The notes: generated by a model from the letters alone, not told the origin. 64,000 nucleotides of DNA from Chlamydia pecorum E58 (GCF_000204135.1 NC_015408.1:62001-126000), one strand, 5' to 3'; positions 8,215-17,220 are shown, counted from the first letter of the stretch. Translations and numbers: made by a program.

Positions 8215-9411
8215 ATGAAGATTTTTTACCTGGAAAATCTACATAATTTAATTCCCATACACGGCCTTCTGGGGACATATACAGCTGCAAATATCCGATA
8301 TTTTGTTAAAAACTTAGATTTTCGATTTATCTATTCTTTAGTAGCAAGATTGCTAACAAATACCTGCCAACATACTCCCCTACGTCCTGAACGCATTTCT
8401 ATTACGAAAATTCTTATTTCACTCACGCTATCTGCAATCCTATGTATTCTCCTATACCCTATAAAATTTCTACTGTTAGGTTTCGGTTTTCTTCATCAGC
8501 TATGTTGTAAAAATTCCCAAAAACCACTAGCTATCCGGATAGAAAATCTCAAGCAATCCTTACTGCAACCTGTAATAACTATCAATCCCCAGTTAGAACC
8601 TCAACTACCACCTTCTTTAAAGCAGGCCTTCTCTGATCCCGAAGACAATACAAAGTTATGTTATTTTAATCTCTCTAAAACTCTTCACGCCTTGCAAATT
8701 CTTACACCTCCTTGGAAGGCCATTTTGACAAATCTCTGTACATACAAATCTCATCCAAACGGGAAAATTCTTGCACGTATCATGACGCAATATAACAAAG
8801 CGTTACAAGATCACCATCTCTCCTTTATAGAAAAACGTGCCTCAGCAGCGTATATTGCATTACATGCTGAGGACTCCTTAGCAACAGCATTTGCAGCCTA
8901 TTCTAAACTCTTAGATTTCTATAAACATGAAAATTCTGTAGAGAACCTACTGCTACTTTGGATATTAGAATTTAAGGAATGCCTGCTCCTTAGCCTAGCT
9001 ATAGAACACTCCCTCAATAGCGAAGACATTTTCAGATTTAAGCAACAATACAGTGACCTACTAGGGCTGAATTTCCAATTTTTTAAAAAGCTTATATTCA
9101 CTCCTCAAGAAAAGCCTTTTGAAAAGCTGTTTCAGCAGTTTTGCAAAATCTATACATCCTCAGCTTCCAAGCTAATCAACCATATAGAACTGTGTATTTA
9201 CAACAGTAGCCCTGCAATAAAAAAGGCTATAGCAAAATACCTTTTTTCTCAGCTAGAAGCTTTAGGTTTTAATCCTCAAGAACGCGTTCTTGTAATGTAT
9301 AACCTATTTTATAGTTACAAATTGAAAAGAGAGCTTAACCAACTCGGCATTCGGTTTCTTTTGGATAGAATCCACGCTCTACTTCCATATGCAAAGAAAG
9401 AGGGAGACTAA
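8215..9411 (+). CDS. Inc-like membrane protein, downstream member of a tandem paralogous pair
   Basis: A 398-aa protein of unknown function, starting at the ATG at 8215, 43 nt after its paralogue. No clear Shine-Dalgarno is visible. Residues about 63-98 form one hydrophobic stretch (ILISLTLSAILCILLYPIKF and onward), aligned with the hydrophobic hairpin of the upstream protein, including the shared P-I-(K/R)-hydrophobic pattern. The remainder is predicted helical with no catalytic motif that I can see. The order of conserved blocks is the same in both proteins, which supports an old tandem duplication rather than chance. Placement beside the pmp autotransporter gene, where C. trachomatis has inclusion-protein genes, fits a host-facing role. 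The stop codon lies in the loop of a hairpin that separates it from the convergent pmp gene. Confidence 0.6.
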   Translation: MKIFYLENLHNLIPIHGLLGTYTAANIRYFVKNLDFRFIYSLVARLLTNTCQHTPLRPERISITKILISLTLSAILCILLYPIKFLLLGFGFLHQLCCKNSQKPLAIRIENLKQSLLQPVITINPQLEPQLPPSLKQAFSDPEDNTKLCYFNLSKTLHALQILTPPWKAILTNLCTYKSHPNGKILARIMTQYNKALQDHHLSFIEKRASAAYIALHAEDSLATAFAAYSKLLDFYKHENSVENLLLLWILEFKECLLLSLAIEHSLNSEDIFRFKQQYSDLLGLNFQFFKKLIFTPQEKPFEKLFQQFCKIYTSSASKLINHIELCIYNSSPAIKKAIAKYLFSQLEALGFNPQERVLVMYNLFYSYKLKRELNQLGIRFLLDRIHALLPYAKKEGD

Positions 9412-9424
9412 AAAGCTCCCTCTT
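9398..9424. terminator. Hairpin between convergent inc-like and pmp genes
   Basis: A 9-bp perfect stem, AAGAGGGAG (9398-9406) with CTCCCTCTT (9416-9424), and a 9-nt loop that contains the TAA stop (9409-9411) of the plus-strand gene. The pmp stop follows 6 nt later. It could end transcription from both sides, but neither strand has a proper U-tract after the stem. Confidence 0.55.
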
Positions 9425-9429
9425 AATGC

Positions 9430-12400
9430 TTAGAAAATCACGCGTACGCCAGCATTTACATCTACTGTGGACATATGCTCCCGCCACTCATAATTCACGC
9501 CAAAGTGGGTACTGAAATATGAACACCACTCTGTGTCATTATTAATCTGTGCTCTTAAAGCCTTGCGGAAAACATCAGCCCCTTCTCCCTTCCAGGAGAA
9601 TTGCGCTTCAGGCAAAGATATCATTGTTTCTGGCTGCTTTCGGTACACATCAAGGACATATGCCACGCTAAATCCATTGACTTCCGAACGAGATCCTCGA
9701 GCATATCCCTGTTCTAAGGTAATGCCAAAAGGAATCGCAACATTTTCCAAACGGCTAGGCTGGAAAGTCCTTGCTTCATAACCAAATTCCTGAACCTCTG
9801 GAAGATCCACGCGGACATACTCTACCTCCACAAAGGGAACGTACGCAGACACGAATGCAGAAATCAACCTGCGTGGGTTAATAATGTAACGATAATCCAC
9901 CTTCGCATCAGCTAAAAAGCCTTTAGAATTCCAGCTCGCTGATGAACAGCCCAAACTAGAGTAATTTGTTTTAAGCTCATTAGCAATGTGCCCATAAACA
10001 AATGTCCCCTTTAACAACCACGAGCCCGCAAGGATACTGATATACCCTGAGCCTATATAGCTTTTGTGATCGTTTCTAGCATCGTAGGAGTTACTACCTG
10101 TATACCCTAAACATTGAGAAAAACTTCCTCCAAGGAGAAAATCTTCTATCAACTGCGTATCCATTCCAATAATACTGCCTCCAACACGATGTGCAAACCC
10201 ATCGATCTTAGTCTCACTAGAGCACTGGGAAAAGGTTCCAATTCCTGCTGCCCATATATTTGTGGAAAAATCTAACTCCATTCTCTGTATAGACATGTTA
10301 TGGGAGAGCTGTTGCAACTTCACAGCACGGAGATCCTCACTTACTCCCCATAATGTGTTCAATACTAAAGATCCTTGTTTTTCAGGATTTAGGTTGTAAC
10401 CCGTAGGCATCCAATCAACAACAAGCTTTCCTTCTTCAACTCTCGTTGAAGACCACATGCCCGTATGCCCATAGGTTTTTGCGCTCATCTCTGGTAATGT
10501 AATATCCACATCAATGTGAGACAAAAGCTCATCATTCACTGGAGTTGTCGAATCCTGTGAAATCTTGGAAAACTCTACTAAAGAAATGTTTCTGGAATGA
10601 CTTAATAGCGAATGATTCTCATATCCCAGCCCTTCAACATCTACAACTTTAAGACGCAAATTTTTAAGCTGGTCTATCGAACCTTCGGGAAGTATTAACT
10701 TAGGGGGCAGAGCTTCACTGTTAATTTCTGAAGCAAAAGAAGAAATATCTATAGAAAGGTTAGACAAAACTATACTCTCGGAACTCGAAGCTGCTTCTGT
10801 AGTCTCTACAGAAGCTTTTGGAAATAATACTGCTGCCTCTACAAAGGGAGGAGTTTCTGGGTGCTCACGACCTTCTGATTTTTGCTCATTCTTTAGGAAC
10901 TGCTCGCAAACTCTTAACACAGTTCCTGCTTCCATCAAAATATCACTTTTAGGTTCTTGCTTTAACCCTCCTAGCCATAACTGTGCTTGACACGTTAACG
11001 CAAGAGTTCCTCCCTGCAAAACCGCCACTTGGGGTATCTTCGACGTTTCTCTAGAAAAAAGTATTGTTCCGGTATGCTCTTTCCCTTCTTCTAGAGAATT
11101 CAACACGAGAGTAGGAGAGTTTGGGTTATTTCCAGAAGCACGACGAAGCGTCATATCCTCAAACGTTAACGCATCTCGGAAAATAATACTTTTTCCAGAA
11201 GATGCGGATAACTCCTGAATTCTTGAACTTGGCCCTGCGAAATAGATCGCTTCATAGTTCCCATCAAATGTAAGATTTCCATCAAAGGTAATGTCACCAC
11301 CTAAAGCTCGCAGCACTACAGAACCCGAATCAGAGATTCTTACTGCCGCTCCAGTTGCAGAGCGATTGCTCAAGAACGACACAGCTCCTTGGTTCTCTGA
11401 AATCTTTAATTCCTTAGTATGAATCGCTCCTCCGCCAAACTGCTTTTCCGTAGCAGAAACTGCTACAGATGTGCTATTCCCACAAAAAACAACGTCTCCA
11501 GAGTTTCCTGTGATCGATAAAACTGCGCCTTCATCTTCAACCTGATCTCCAAATTTTCCTCCTGATGAAGACTCTAAAGACCCAACAAGAATAGCACCTC
11601 CAAATGCTCCAGCTCTATTCCCTGTAAATAATACAGTGTCTGCATTATCTTTGATCTCAACAAACTTTTTTGCAAGAATTGCTCCTCCTCCACTATAACG
11701 TCCGAAAAGATTTTCTTCGGGATTCTCAGACGCAGGATGACCAAAAACCACATTCTCTTTAAATTCTACACTGTCACGATTTCCAGAAATGATTACGCTC
11801 TCTTTAGCTGCAGAAATCGCTCCTCCTCCATAACGGGTTCTATTCTCTACAAACGAAACTTTCCCAAGATGATCTTGAATGTGTACCTCTCCACTTAAAG
11901 CACAGACTGCGCCGCCTAAAAAGCTGGAACCATTCGTATTGAATTCTAACTTAGCATTACCCTCCAGGCACACATCACGAGAGAGAATCGCCCCTCCACA
12001 ATCCTTAGCTCCAGAAGTAAAGTTTTCTAAAAAGGCTACAGATTGATTCCCCCGAACCACTACCTTAGAAGTCCCGAGAATAGCACCTCCTCCTATAATG
12101 GCTAAGTCGTGATGCTGTGCTATAGAGTTCTCCGCTCCTCCTCCAGAATTATATCCAAAACCTATATGACCCTTATTGTTTTGGATATCTACACAACTTG
12201 AAAAGATTGCTCCGCCCCCACGGACATCCTCCTTCAAATTCTCTATACCCTCCTGGGATCCATGAGAAGCACAAAGAATAGATGCTGTTACAGTATCTAT
12301 TTTTAGGTTTTCAGTATTAGTTTCGTCTGATTCTTTCTTCTCTTCATCTTTACTTTCTTCAGGAGAAGGAATGGGAGCATTTGCAAGACCTTGTCCACGA

Positions 12401-13644
12401 TTTCTAATAAAACTTATAGTTCCAGAATTCTCCAAAATTCGTGTGTTTTCCGTAGAGAAAATCGCTCCTCCTCCTACATAGCGACCAATTGCAGAAACGC
12501 TTCCTCCCTGATTTTCAGAAAAGGAAATGTCCCCTAAATTCGAAGAAATTGAGATATCCTTTCCCCATAATGCGCCTCCTCCAGCATAGTCTTCTCCTGA
12601 GTTCATCACTCGAATTTTAGATGCGCTAAGGTTCTTGGTAAAACACACACTTCCTAAATTATCTGTAATGTCAATATGACCCAACATTCCAGAATCCAAA
12701 GAGCCGCAGAGAATCGCTCCCCCTGCATATTGAGCAGAGTTTCCTTCAAATTGGATATTTCCTAAATTTCCCTGCACTTGAACATGTTGCTTTGCTAAAA
12801 TTGCTCCTCCAGCTCTCTCAGCAAAGTTTTTCTTAAAGACAACATCTCCTGTAGTTTCATTTAGCAAAGTACTCTCCGAAAGAATCGCTCCTCCAGAAGC
12901 TTTGGAGACATTTTCTATACATTGGACTCCTCGGTTCCCAGATAATAAAACCGATCCACGAGAAGCTAAGGCTCCTCCTCCAGAGAATTCCAATCCTGCT
13001 GAAGCTTCGGATGACGAGATATTTTTACGTAACTCCACCACTCCAAGATTTTGGAAGAGCACCTGTCCTTGAGCAAAAATTGCGCCTCCATCTTCTAAAG
13101 ATTCACAATTAGACAAGTTTACGCCCCCAGTAAGGTTCTTAAAAATGAGGTCTTCATCAGAATACAAGGCAGAACCAGATTTAGACGCAGAGATGTTTTC
13201 AAAGCTCATACGTGAAGACTCTTCAGAACCATAAAACATCAATCCCCTATAAGGGAGTCCTATAAGAGGCTTGATTTCCAATTGAGGATCTTTTCGAAAA
13301 AGAAATCCCAATCCTTGAGTTTGTGGAACAGCTTTTCCCTCTTCAGAAGATTCCTTGGGGGCAAAAAGGTCCTCCCAAGAAAGAGGCAGACCTACAGAAT
13401 ATAGCGTACTTTCATGAACGATACGCTGCAACTGCAATAAAGAAGAAAGATCAAGACCTTTTCCAGAAACTCCTTCTAAAAGTTCTACAGAGCATAAAAG
13501 AGCGGCATCTATGGTATTCTCATCAGCAAACACACATGCAGTCCGTATATGACTGATCATTCCTCCTGCTGCGAACACTACCATAGCTACAGAACGAGAA
13601 AATAATGAGGTTCTTTGATATCCTCTAGCCCTTTTTACTCTCAT
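9430..13644 (-). CDS. pmpD: Polymorphic outer-membrane autotransporter, PmpD/Pmp21 type
   Basis: A type V autotransporter adhesin exposed on the elementary body. The product is 1404 aa from the ATG at 13644; a TTG at 13650 adds two residues. The N-terminus is basic, then hydrophobic (SVAMVVFAAGGMI), consistent with a Sec signal peptide. The passenger carries about 15 GGA(I/L/V) tetrapeptides (GGAIFAQG, GGALWGKD, GGAILVGS and others) interleaved with many FxxN motifs (FKKN, FEGN, FVEN), the defining Pmp repeats. A Glu/Ser-rich insert sits near residues 425-470. The last 300 or so residues (from about MELDFSTNIW to the terminal VIF) form the beta-barrel, ending in Phe as required for Bam-dependent insertion. 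Position next to plsX identifies it as the PmpD/Pmp21 orthologue. It is shorter than the versions I recall (1531 and 1609 aa). Confidence 0.93.
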   Translation of the reverse strand: MRVKRARGYQRTSLFSRSVAMVVFAAGGMISHIRTACVFADENTIDAALLCSVELLEGVSGKGLDLSSLLQLQRIVHESTLYSVGLPLSWEDLFAPKESSEEGKAVPQTQGLGFLFRKDPQLEIKPLIGLPYRGLMFYGSEESSRMSFENISASKSGSALYSDEDLIFKNLTGGVNLSNCESLEDGGAIFAQGQVLFQNLGVVELRKNISSSEASAGLEFSGGGALASRGSVLLSGNRGVQCIENVSKASGGAILSESTLLNETTGDVVFKKNFAERAGGAILAKQHVQVQGNLGNIQFEGNSAQYAGGAILCGSLDSGMLGHIDITDNLGSVCFTKNLSASKIRVMNSGEDYAGGGALWGKDISISSNLGDISFSENQGGSVSAIGRYVGGGAIFSTENTRILENSGTISFIRNRGQGLANAPIPSPEESKDEEKKESDETNTENLKIDTVTASILCASHGSQEGIENLKEDVRGGGAIFSSCVDIQNNKGHIGFGYNSGGGAENSIAQHHDLAIIGGGAILGTSKVVVRGNQSVAFLENFTSGAKDCGGAILSRDVCLEGNAKLEFNTNGSSFLGGAVCALSGEVHIQDHLGKVSFVENRTRYGGGAISAAKESVIISGNRDSVEFKENVVFGHPASENPEENLFGRYSGGGAILAKKFVEIKDNADTVLFTGNRAGAFGGAILVGSLESSSGGKFGDQVEDEGAVLSITGNSGDVVFCGNSTSVAVSATEKQFGGGAIHTKELKISENQGAVSFLSNRSATGAAVRISDSGSVVLRALGGDITFDGNLTFDGNYEAIYFAGPSSRIQELSASSGKSIIFRDALTFEDMTLRRASGNNPNSPTLVLNSLEEGKEHTGTILFSRETSKIPQVAVLQGGTLALTCQAQLWLGGLKQEPKSDILMEAGTVLRVCEQFLKNEQKSEGREHPETPPFVEAAVLFPKASVETTEAASSSESIVLSNLSIDISSFASEINSEALPPKLILPEGSIDQLKNLRLKVVDVEGLGYENHSLLSHSRNISLVEFSKISQDSTTPVNDELLSHIDVDITLPEMSAKTYGHTGMWSSTRVEEGKLVVDWMPTGYNLNPEKQGSLVLNTLWGVSEDLRAVKLQQLSHNMSIQRMELDFSTNIWAAGIGTFSQCSSETKIDGFAHRVGGSIIGMDTQLIEDFLLGGSFSQCLGYTGSNSYDARNDHKSYIGSGYISILAGSWLLKGTFVYGHIANELKTNYSSLGCSSASWNSKGFLADAKVDYRYIINPRRLISAFVSAYVPFVEVEYVRVDLPEVQEFGYEARTFQPSRLENVAIPFGITLEQGYARGSRSEVNGFSVAYVLDVYRKQPETMISLPEAQFSWKGEGADVFRKALRAQINNDTEWCSYFSTHFGVNYEWREHMSTVDVNAGVRVIF

Positions 13645-13693
13645 GGTCAATCAACCCCTAGCAATGCTTATAACTTCTTTTTTTTTGCAAGAT

Positions 13694-13722
13694 ATGTATC
13701 ACTATCAACAAGATCCCGTCAA
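13694..13722 (-). promoter_or_regulatory. Candidate promoter for the pmpD-type gene
   Basis: On the minus strand TTGACG (13717-13722) and ATACAT (13694-13699) are 17 bp apart, 50 nt upstream of the pmp ATG. The -35 is good and the -10 weak. A poly-A run and AGGGG, 10 nt before the ATG at 13644, complete the leader. This suggests the gene is transcribed separately from plsX. Confidence 0.4.
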
Positions 13723-13755
13723 TAAAGAAAGAAAAGATTTACTATACTAAAGGAG

Positions 13756-14709
13756 TTACACAAGACTAGACAAAATTTGACTGCACACGCGTGCTTGAGC
13801 CAGATCAATAGATCCTAAAATACAATGAAACAAAGATGAAGTGCTTGCTTTCCCATGACACTTAATCACAAGTTTGGAAAGCCCACATACCATGGATCCA
13901 GGATAAATTATATCCCCTAGTTGATCCTTTATCATGGTTTCTATTTTATTTCCTGAAAGATGACGCAAAAAATCAAATACGCCCTCTGCAGTTTTGAGAA
14001 AGACGTTTCCTGTAAATCCATCTGTAACGACAACGTCTACAACGCCGTTAAAGATATCCCCACTTTCGATATTCCCTACAAAAGCATCCTGAAATACCTC
14101 CCTAAGCATACGAAAGGTCTGGCGATGCGATTCTGTTCCCTTACGCTCTTCTGAGCCAATATTTAACAACCCCACTTTAGGCTGTTCAATTTTACCTAAA
14201 CATTGCCGATAGGCAATCCCCATACGAGCAAAATCTATCATCTCCTCGGGTTTTACATGAATATTCGCCCCCACATCTAAAATAGCAGCTTTTCCCCGCA
14301 TCGTAGGGACATGAACAAGTAGTGCAGGACGTGTTACTTTTGGGAACGCGGGAATTTTTGCTCTGGATAGGGTAATCAGAGCTCCTGTATTTCCAGAGGA
14401 TATGAAAGCATCCAACTGTCCTTCAGATAGACAATCTAACCCTAATGCCATGGAAGATGATTTTTTGCGAATCGCCGTTAAAGGAGAATCCTCCATAGCA
14501 ATAACGCTTTCTGAGACGATAATTTCAGGATAGCCATCTGATAACGTCCCATCCTTTAAAATCTCCTCATGCACCTCTGAAGAAGCAAATGCAATGAAAG
14601 TAAATGTCGGAGATACCTTACAAGAATTTAGTACATCAACCAAGACTTCCCAAATTACAAGAGGAGAATGGTCTCCTCCCATAAGATCTACGCCAATTCG
14701 CACTTTCAT
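13756..14709 (-). CDS. plsX: Phosphate acyltransferase
   Basis: Makes acyl-phosphate from acyl-ACP, a membrane-associated step in phospholipid synthesis. The product is 317 aa from the ATG at 14709; a TTG at 14718 would add three residues (MCF) before the conserved start. The family signature MKVRIGVDLMGGDHSP opens the protein. SSGNTGAL and LDVGANI follow near residues 105 and 140, and VVTDGFTGNVFLK near 225. It is third in the DUF177-rpmF-plsX cluster found in many bacteria, 14 nt after rpmF. There is no clear Shine-Dalgarno, so translational coupling to rpmF is likely. In chlamydiae PlsB uses acyl-ACP, so the exact role of PlsX is less clear than in Gram-positives. Confidence 0.95.
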   Translation of the reverse strand: MKVRIGVDLMGGDHSPLVIWEVLVDVLNSCKVSPTFTFIAFASSEVHEEILKDGTLSDGYPEIIVSESVIAMEDSPLTAIRKKSSSMALGLDCLSEGQLDAFISSGNTGALITLSRAKIPAFPKVTRPALLVHVPTMRGKAAILDVGANIHVKPEEMIDFARMGIAYRQCLGKIEQPKVGLLNIGSEERKGTESHRQTFRMLREVFQDAFVGNIESGDIFNGVVDVVVTDGFTGNVFLKTAEGVFDFLRHLSGNKIETMIKDQLGDIIYPGSMVCGLSKLVIKCHGKASTSSLFHCILGSIDLAQARVCSQILSSLV

Positions 14710-14723
14710 AAAACACAAAGTAA

Positions 14724-14906
14724 TTATTTTTTCTCTATAGAGAGAACCGATCTCCCATCATAAAACCCACAGGAAGAGCATATCGTATGAGGTAAAACCG
14801 CGTGTTTACAATTGCTACATATCGCTGCATGACGAGGTTTTTTAGCGAGATGACTTCTTCGAATATTTTTTCTTGCATTACTATGTCGATTACGTGGTAC
14901 TGCCAT
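14724..14906 (-). CDS. rpmF: 50S ribosomal protein L32
   Basis: A 60-aa component of the large ribosomal subunit. It starts MAVPRNRHSNARKN and has a zinc ribbon with two CxxC pairs (CSNC about residues 31-34 and CSSC about 44-47), so this is the zinc-binding form. It lies 16 nt after the DUF177 gene and 14 nt before plsX on the same strand, the common bacterial yceD-rpmF-plsX arrangement linking ribosome and lipid synthesis. The identification is firm. Confidence 0.97.
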   Translation of the reverse strand: MAVPRNRHSNARKNIRRSHLAKKPRHAAICSNCKHAVLPHTICSSCGFYDGRSVLSIEKK

Positions 14907-14922
14907 GATTCTTTACCTTACC

Positions 14923-15384
14923 TTATAAAAGCTTAAAGGGGTTCTCTCCCTCTATTTTTTTTCTATCTTCTAAAAATTGTACGATATTTTTTCTTTCTGG
15001 GCATCCCTCTTTAACACATTCTTGAAAGCCATTACTTTCTAAAAGGAGCTCCTGCCGAATCAACGGCCCACAATCAAACACCCCTGATTGCACTTCTTCG
15101 AGATGTATCAAATGATAAAGCTCTGTCAACTGCACCGCATGAGAAAATTCTTGATTACATACGGGACAGGTTAACCCTAATAAAGTTTTCAAATTCAATA
15201 AAAGGACCCACTGATTACCATCTAAACGTTCTAAGCTACCCTGAACATCTATTTCATGATAAAAAAGCTTCTCTTCTCCAGCTTCACGAATCTCTCTGGG
15301 ATCTAAAACATAACAAATTTTTTCTTGAATTCCTGGAGACTTCAAACGACGAACATATAATTTTAAGTTGTCAGAATACTTCAT
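14923..15384 (-). CDS. DUF177/YceD family protein
   Basis: A 153-aa protein of the DUF177 (YceD) family, which in other bacteria and chloroplasts is linked to 23S rRNA accumulation. Visible features are the central LLLNLKTLLGLTCPVC block with a CxxC pair near residue 85 and a charged C-terminal tail (ERKNIVQFLEDRKKIEGE). It has no signal peptide, so it is cytoplasmic. It is the first gene of the rpmF-plsX cluster and is divergent from rne across a 302-bp AT-rich gap. Assignment rests on gene order plus this partial motif, so the family is likely but the exact function is inferred. Confidence 0.75.
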   Translation of the reverse strand: MKYSDNLKLYVRRLKSPGIQEKICYVLDPREIREAGEEKLFYHEIDVQGSLERLDGNQWVLLLNLKTLLGLTCPVCNQEFSHAVQLTELYHLIHLEEVQSGVFDCGPLIRQELLLESNGFQECVKEGCPERKNIVQFLEDRKKIEGENPFKLL

Positions 15385-15686
15385 GGAAAAGCTTTTCTCA
15401 AAAACCCAAAAGCGTTAGGTTAGAAGGAAAACAGCTTACCAAAGTTAAAGATTTATAGAAAACAAAGACATATTTAAATAGAAAAACAATATTAAAATAT
15501 TGATCTTTTAATTTTTCTTTTTAAAAATCAACTAGCTATTTCTGTAGAATTTTTTTACCTAATTTCTATAGAATCCTTCTCATAACTTACTTAAGCATAA
15601 GTAAATCAACTCCCACTTCTTCTTAAGAACCACCCCCTTTAGAAAGAAAAGGACCTAGGAATGGTAGGACAGACATAAGGAAGGCC
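15385..15686. other. 302-bp intergenic region with paired near-palindromic repeats before rne
   Basis: Very AT-rich divergent region between the DUF177 gene and rne. It contains two 13-mers, ATTTCTGTAGAAT (15538-15550) and ATTTCTATAGAAT (15562-15574), 12 of 13 identical and 24 bp apart. Each is centred on a near-palindrome TTCTRTAGAA. Downstream are an inverted repeat TTACTTA/TAAGTAA (15587-15604, 4-nt loop) and the palindrome TTCTTAAGAA (15620-15629). A strong ribosome site AAGGAAGG precedes the rne ATG. I see no tRNA and no credible ORF here. Confidence 0.5.
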
Positions 15687-17213
15687 ATGGAAAATGATAT
15701 TTTACTTAACATAGAATCCAAAGAAATCCGCTACGCTCACTTAAAAAATGGTCAACTTTTTGACTTGATTATTGAAAGAAAAAAAATCCGCCAATTAAAA
15801 GGAAATATTTATAGAGGGCGTGTAACGAATATTTTAAAAAATATTCAATCTGCATTTATCAACATTGATGAAAGAGAAAACGGCTTCATCCACATTTCTG
15901 ATATTTTAGAAAACTCAAAAAAATTCGAGCAGATGTTCGATGCCGATCCTGAAACCCTTGCACAAGAACAACAGGAAGAAGCCCCCATTGAAGAGTTATT
16001 AAAGTTGGATAGTCCTGTGCTAGTACAGGTAGTTAAAGAGCCCATTGGGAATAAAGGAGCTCGGCTGACTTCTAATATTTCTATTCCTGGACGTTACTTG
16101 GTGCTGTTGCCAAACTCCCCTCATCGTGGAGTCTCAAGAAAAATTGAAGATTTGCAAATGCGGGAACATCTTAAGCAATTGATACGTTCTTTTGAAATGC
16201 CTCAAAATATGGGGTTAATTTGTCGTACTGCCAGTACGACAGCTTCTACAGAAGCTCTTATTAATGAAGCCCATGATCTCCTTCTTACTTGGAAAAATAT
16301 TTTAGAGAAATATCACTCCACAGATGACTCCTGTCTCCTTTATGAAGAAACTGATATTCTCAAGAAGGCTGTGATTACCTGCATAGACCAGAATTACAAG
16401 CGTTTACTTATTGATGATTATGCTACCTACCAAAAATGCAAGCGTATGTTAAAAAAATATGCTCCAGAATCCACTGTAAAAATTGAGTACTACAGAGATT
16501 CTATTCCTATGTTTGAACGGTTTAATATCGAAAAAGAGATCGATAAGGCGACGAAAAGAAAAATCTGGCTCTCTAGTGGGGGCTACTTATTCTTTGATAA
16601 AACAGAAGCCATGCACACAATAGACGTGAACTCTGGAAGGAGTACACAATTAGAAAGTGGTGTTGAAGAAACTTTAGTACAAATTAATCTTGAGGCTACT
16701 GAAGAAATCGCAAGGCAACTTCGTCTTCGTAATGTTGGTGGTTTAGTTATTATTGATTTTATTGATATGAAATCTCGAAAAAATCAACGCCGGGTTTTAG
16801 AGAGACTTAAAGAACATATGAAATACGACGGAGCCCGTTGTACAATTTTAAGCATGAGCGAATTTGGTTTAGTAGAGATGACGAGGCAAAGAAATCGAGA
16901 ATCTTTAATGCAAACTCTATTTACAACCTGCCCATACTGTAATGGAAGTGCATCGATTAAAACTCCAGAAAGTGTCGTTATTGAAATTGAGAGAAGTTTA
17001 AAAAAGGCAATTAACCATCGGGAACATCTCAATCTTTGTTTAGTGGTGCACCCAGAAATTGCGAGTTATATGAAGCTAGAGGGAGATGATAAGGAACTCA
17101 TTACCTCAGCAAAGCAGCTAAAAGCGAAATTGCAAATTACCACTTCAGACTCTCTACATTTAAATCACTACCAGTTCTTTTCATTGATCACAGGGGAAAG
17201 TATAGATTTATAG
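15687..17213 (+). CDS. rne: Ribonuclease E/G family endoribonuclease
   Basis: Single-strand-specific endoribonuclease for rRNA maturation and mRNA decay. The 508 aa match RNase G or the catalytic half of RNase E; there is no long C-terminal scaffold. An S1 domain occupies about residues 35-125 (IYRGRVTNIL, AFINIDERENGFIH). The DNase I-like catalytic part has TIDVNSGRST and VIIDFIDM with the two metal-binding aspartates. The zinc-link CPYC is near residue 413. The start is secured by AAGGA 6 nt upstream. plsB follows 7 nt later, so they probably form an operon. Some chlamydial annotations call it cafE or rng. The long structured leader could allow autoregulation as in E. coli rne, which is inference. 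Confidence 0.95.
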   Translation: MENDILLNIESKEIRYAHLKNGQLFDLIIERKKIRQLKGNIYRGRVTNILKNIQSAFINIDERENGFIHISDILENSKKFEQMFDADPETLAQEQQEEAPIEELLKLDSPVLVQVVKEPIGNKGARLTSNISIPGRYLVLLPNSPHRGVSRKIEDLQMREHLKQLIRSFEMPQNMGLICRTASTTASTEALINEAHDLLLTWKNILEKYHSTDDSCLLYEETDILKKAVITCIDQNYKRLLIDDYATYQKCKRMLKKYAPESTVKIEYYRDSIPMFERFNIEKEIDKATKRKIWLSSGGYLFFDKTEAMHTIDVNSGRSTQLESGVEETLVQINLEATEEIARQLRLRNVGGLVIIDFIDMKSRKNQRRVLERLKEHMKYDGARCTILSMSEFGLVEMTRQRNRESLMQTLFTTCPYCNGSASIKTPESVVIEIERSLKKAINHREHLNLCLVVHPEIASYMKLEGDDKELITSAKQLKAKLQITTSDSLHLNHYQFFSLITGESIDL

Positions 17214-17220
17214 GATAGTC

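Noticed and set aside
9533..9781. Plus-strand frame inside the pmp gene, and similar frames inside glmM, rne, glyQS, mutS, priA, fabF and others
   Set aside because: They lie wholly within clear genes on the other strand or in another frame, without ribosome sites or family motifs.
15487..15502. CAATAT/ATATTG inverted repeat near rne
   Set aside because: AT-only short stem in a very AT-rich gap; expected by chance.
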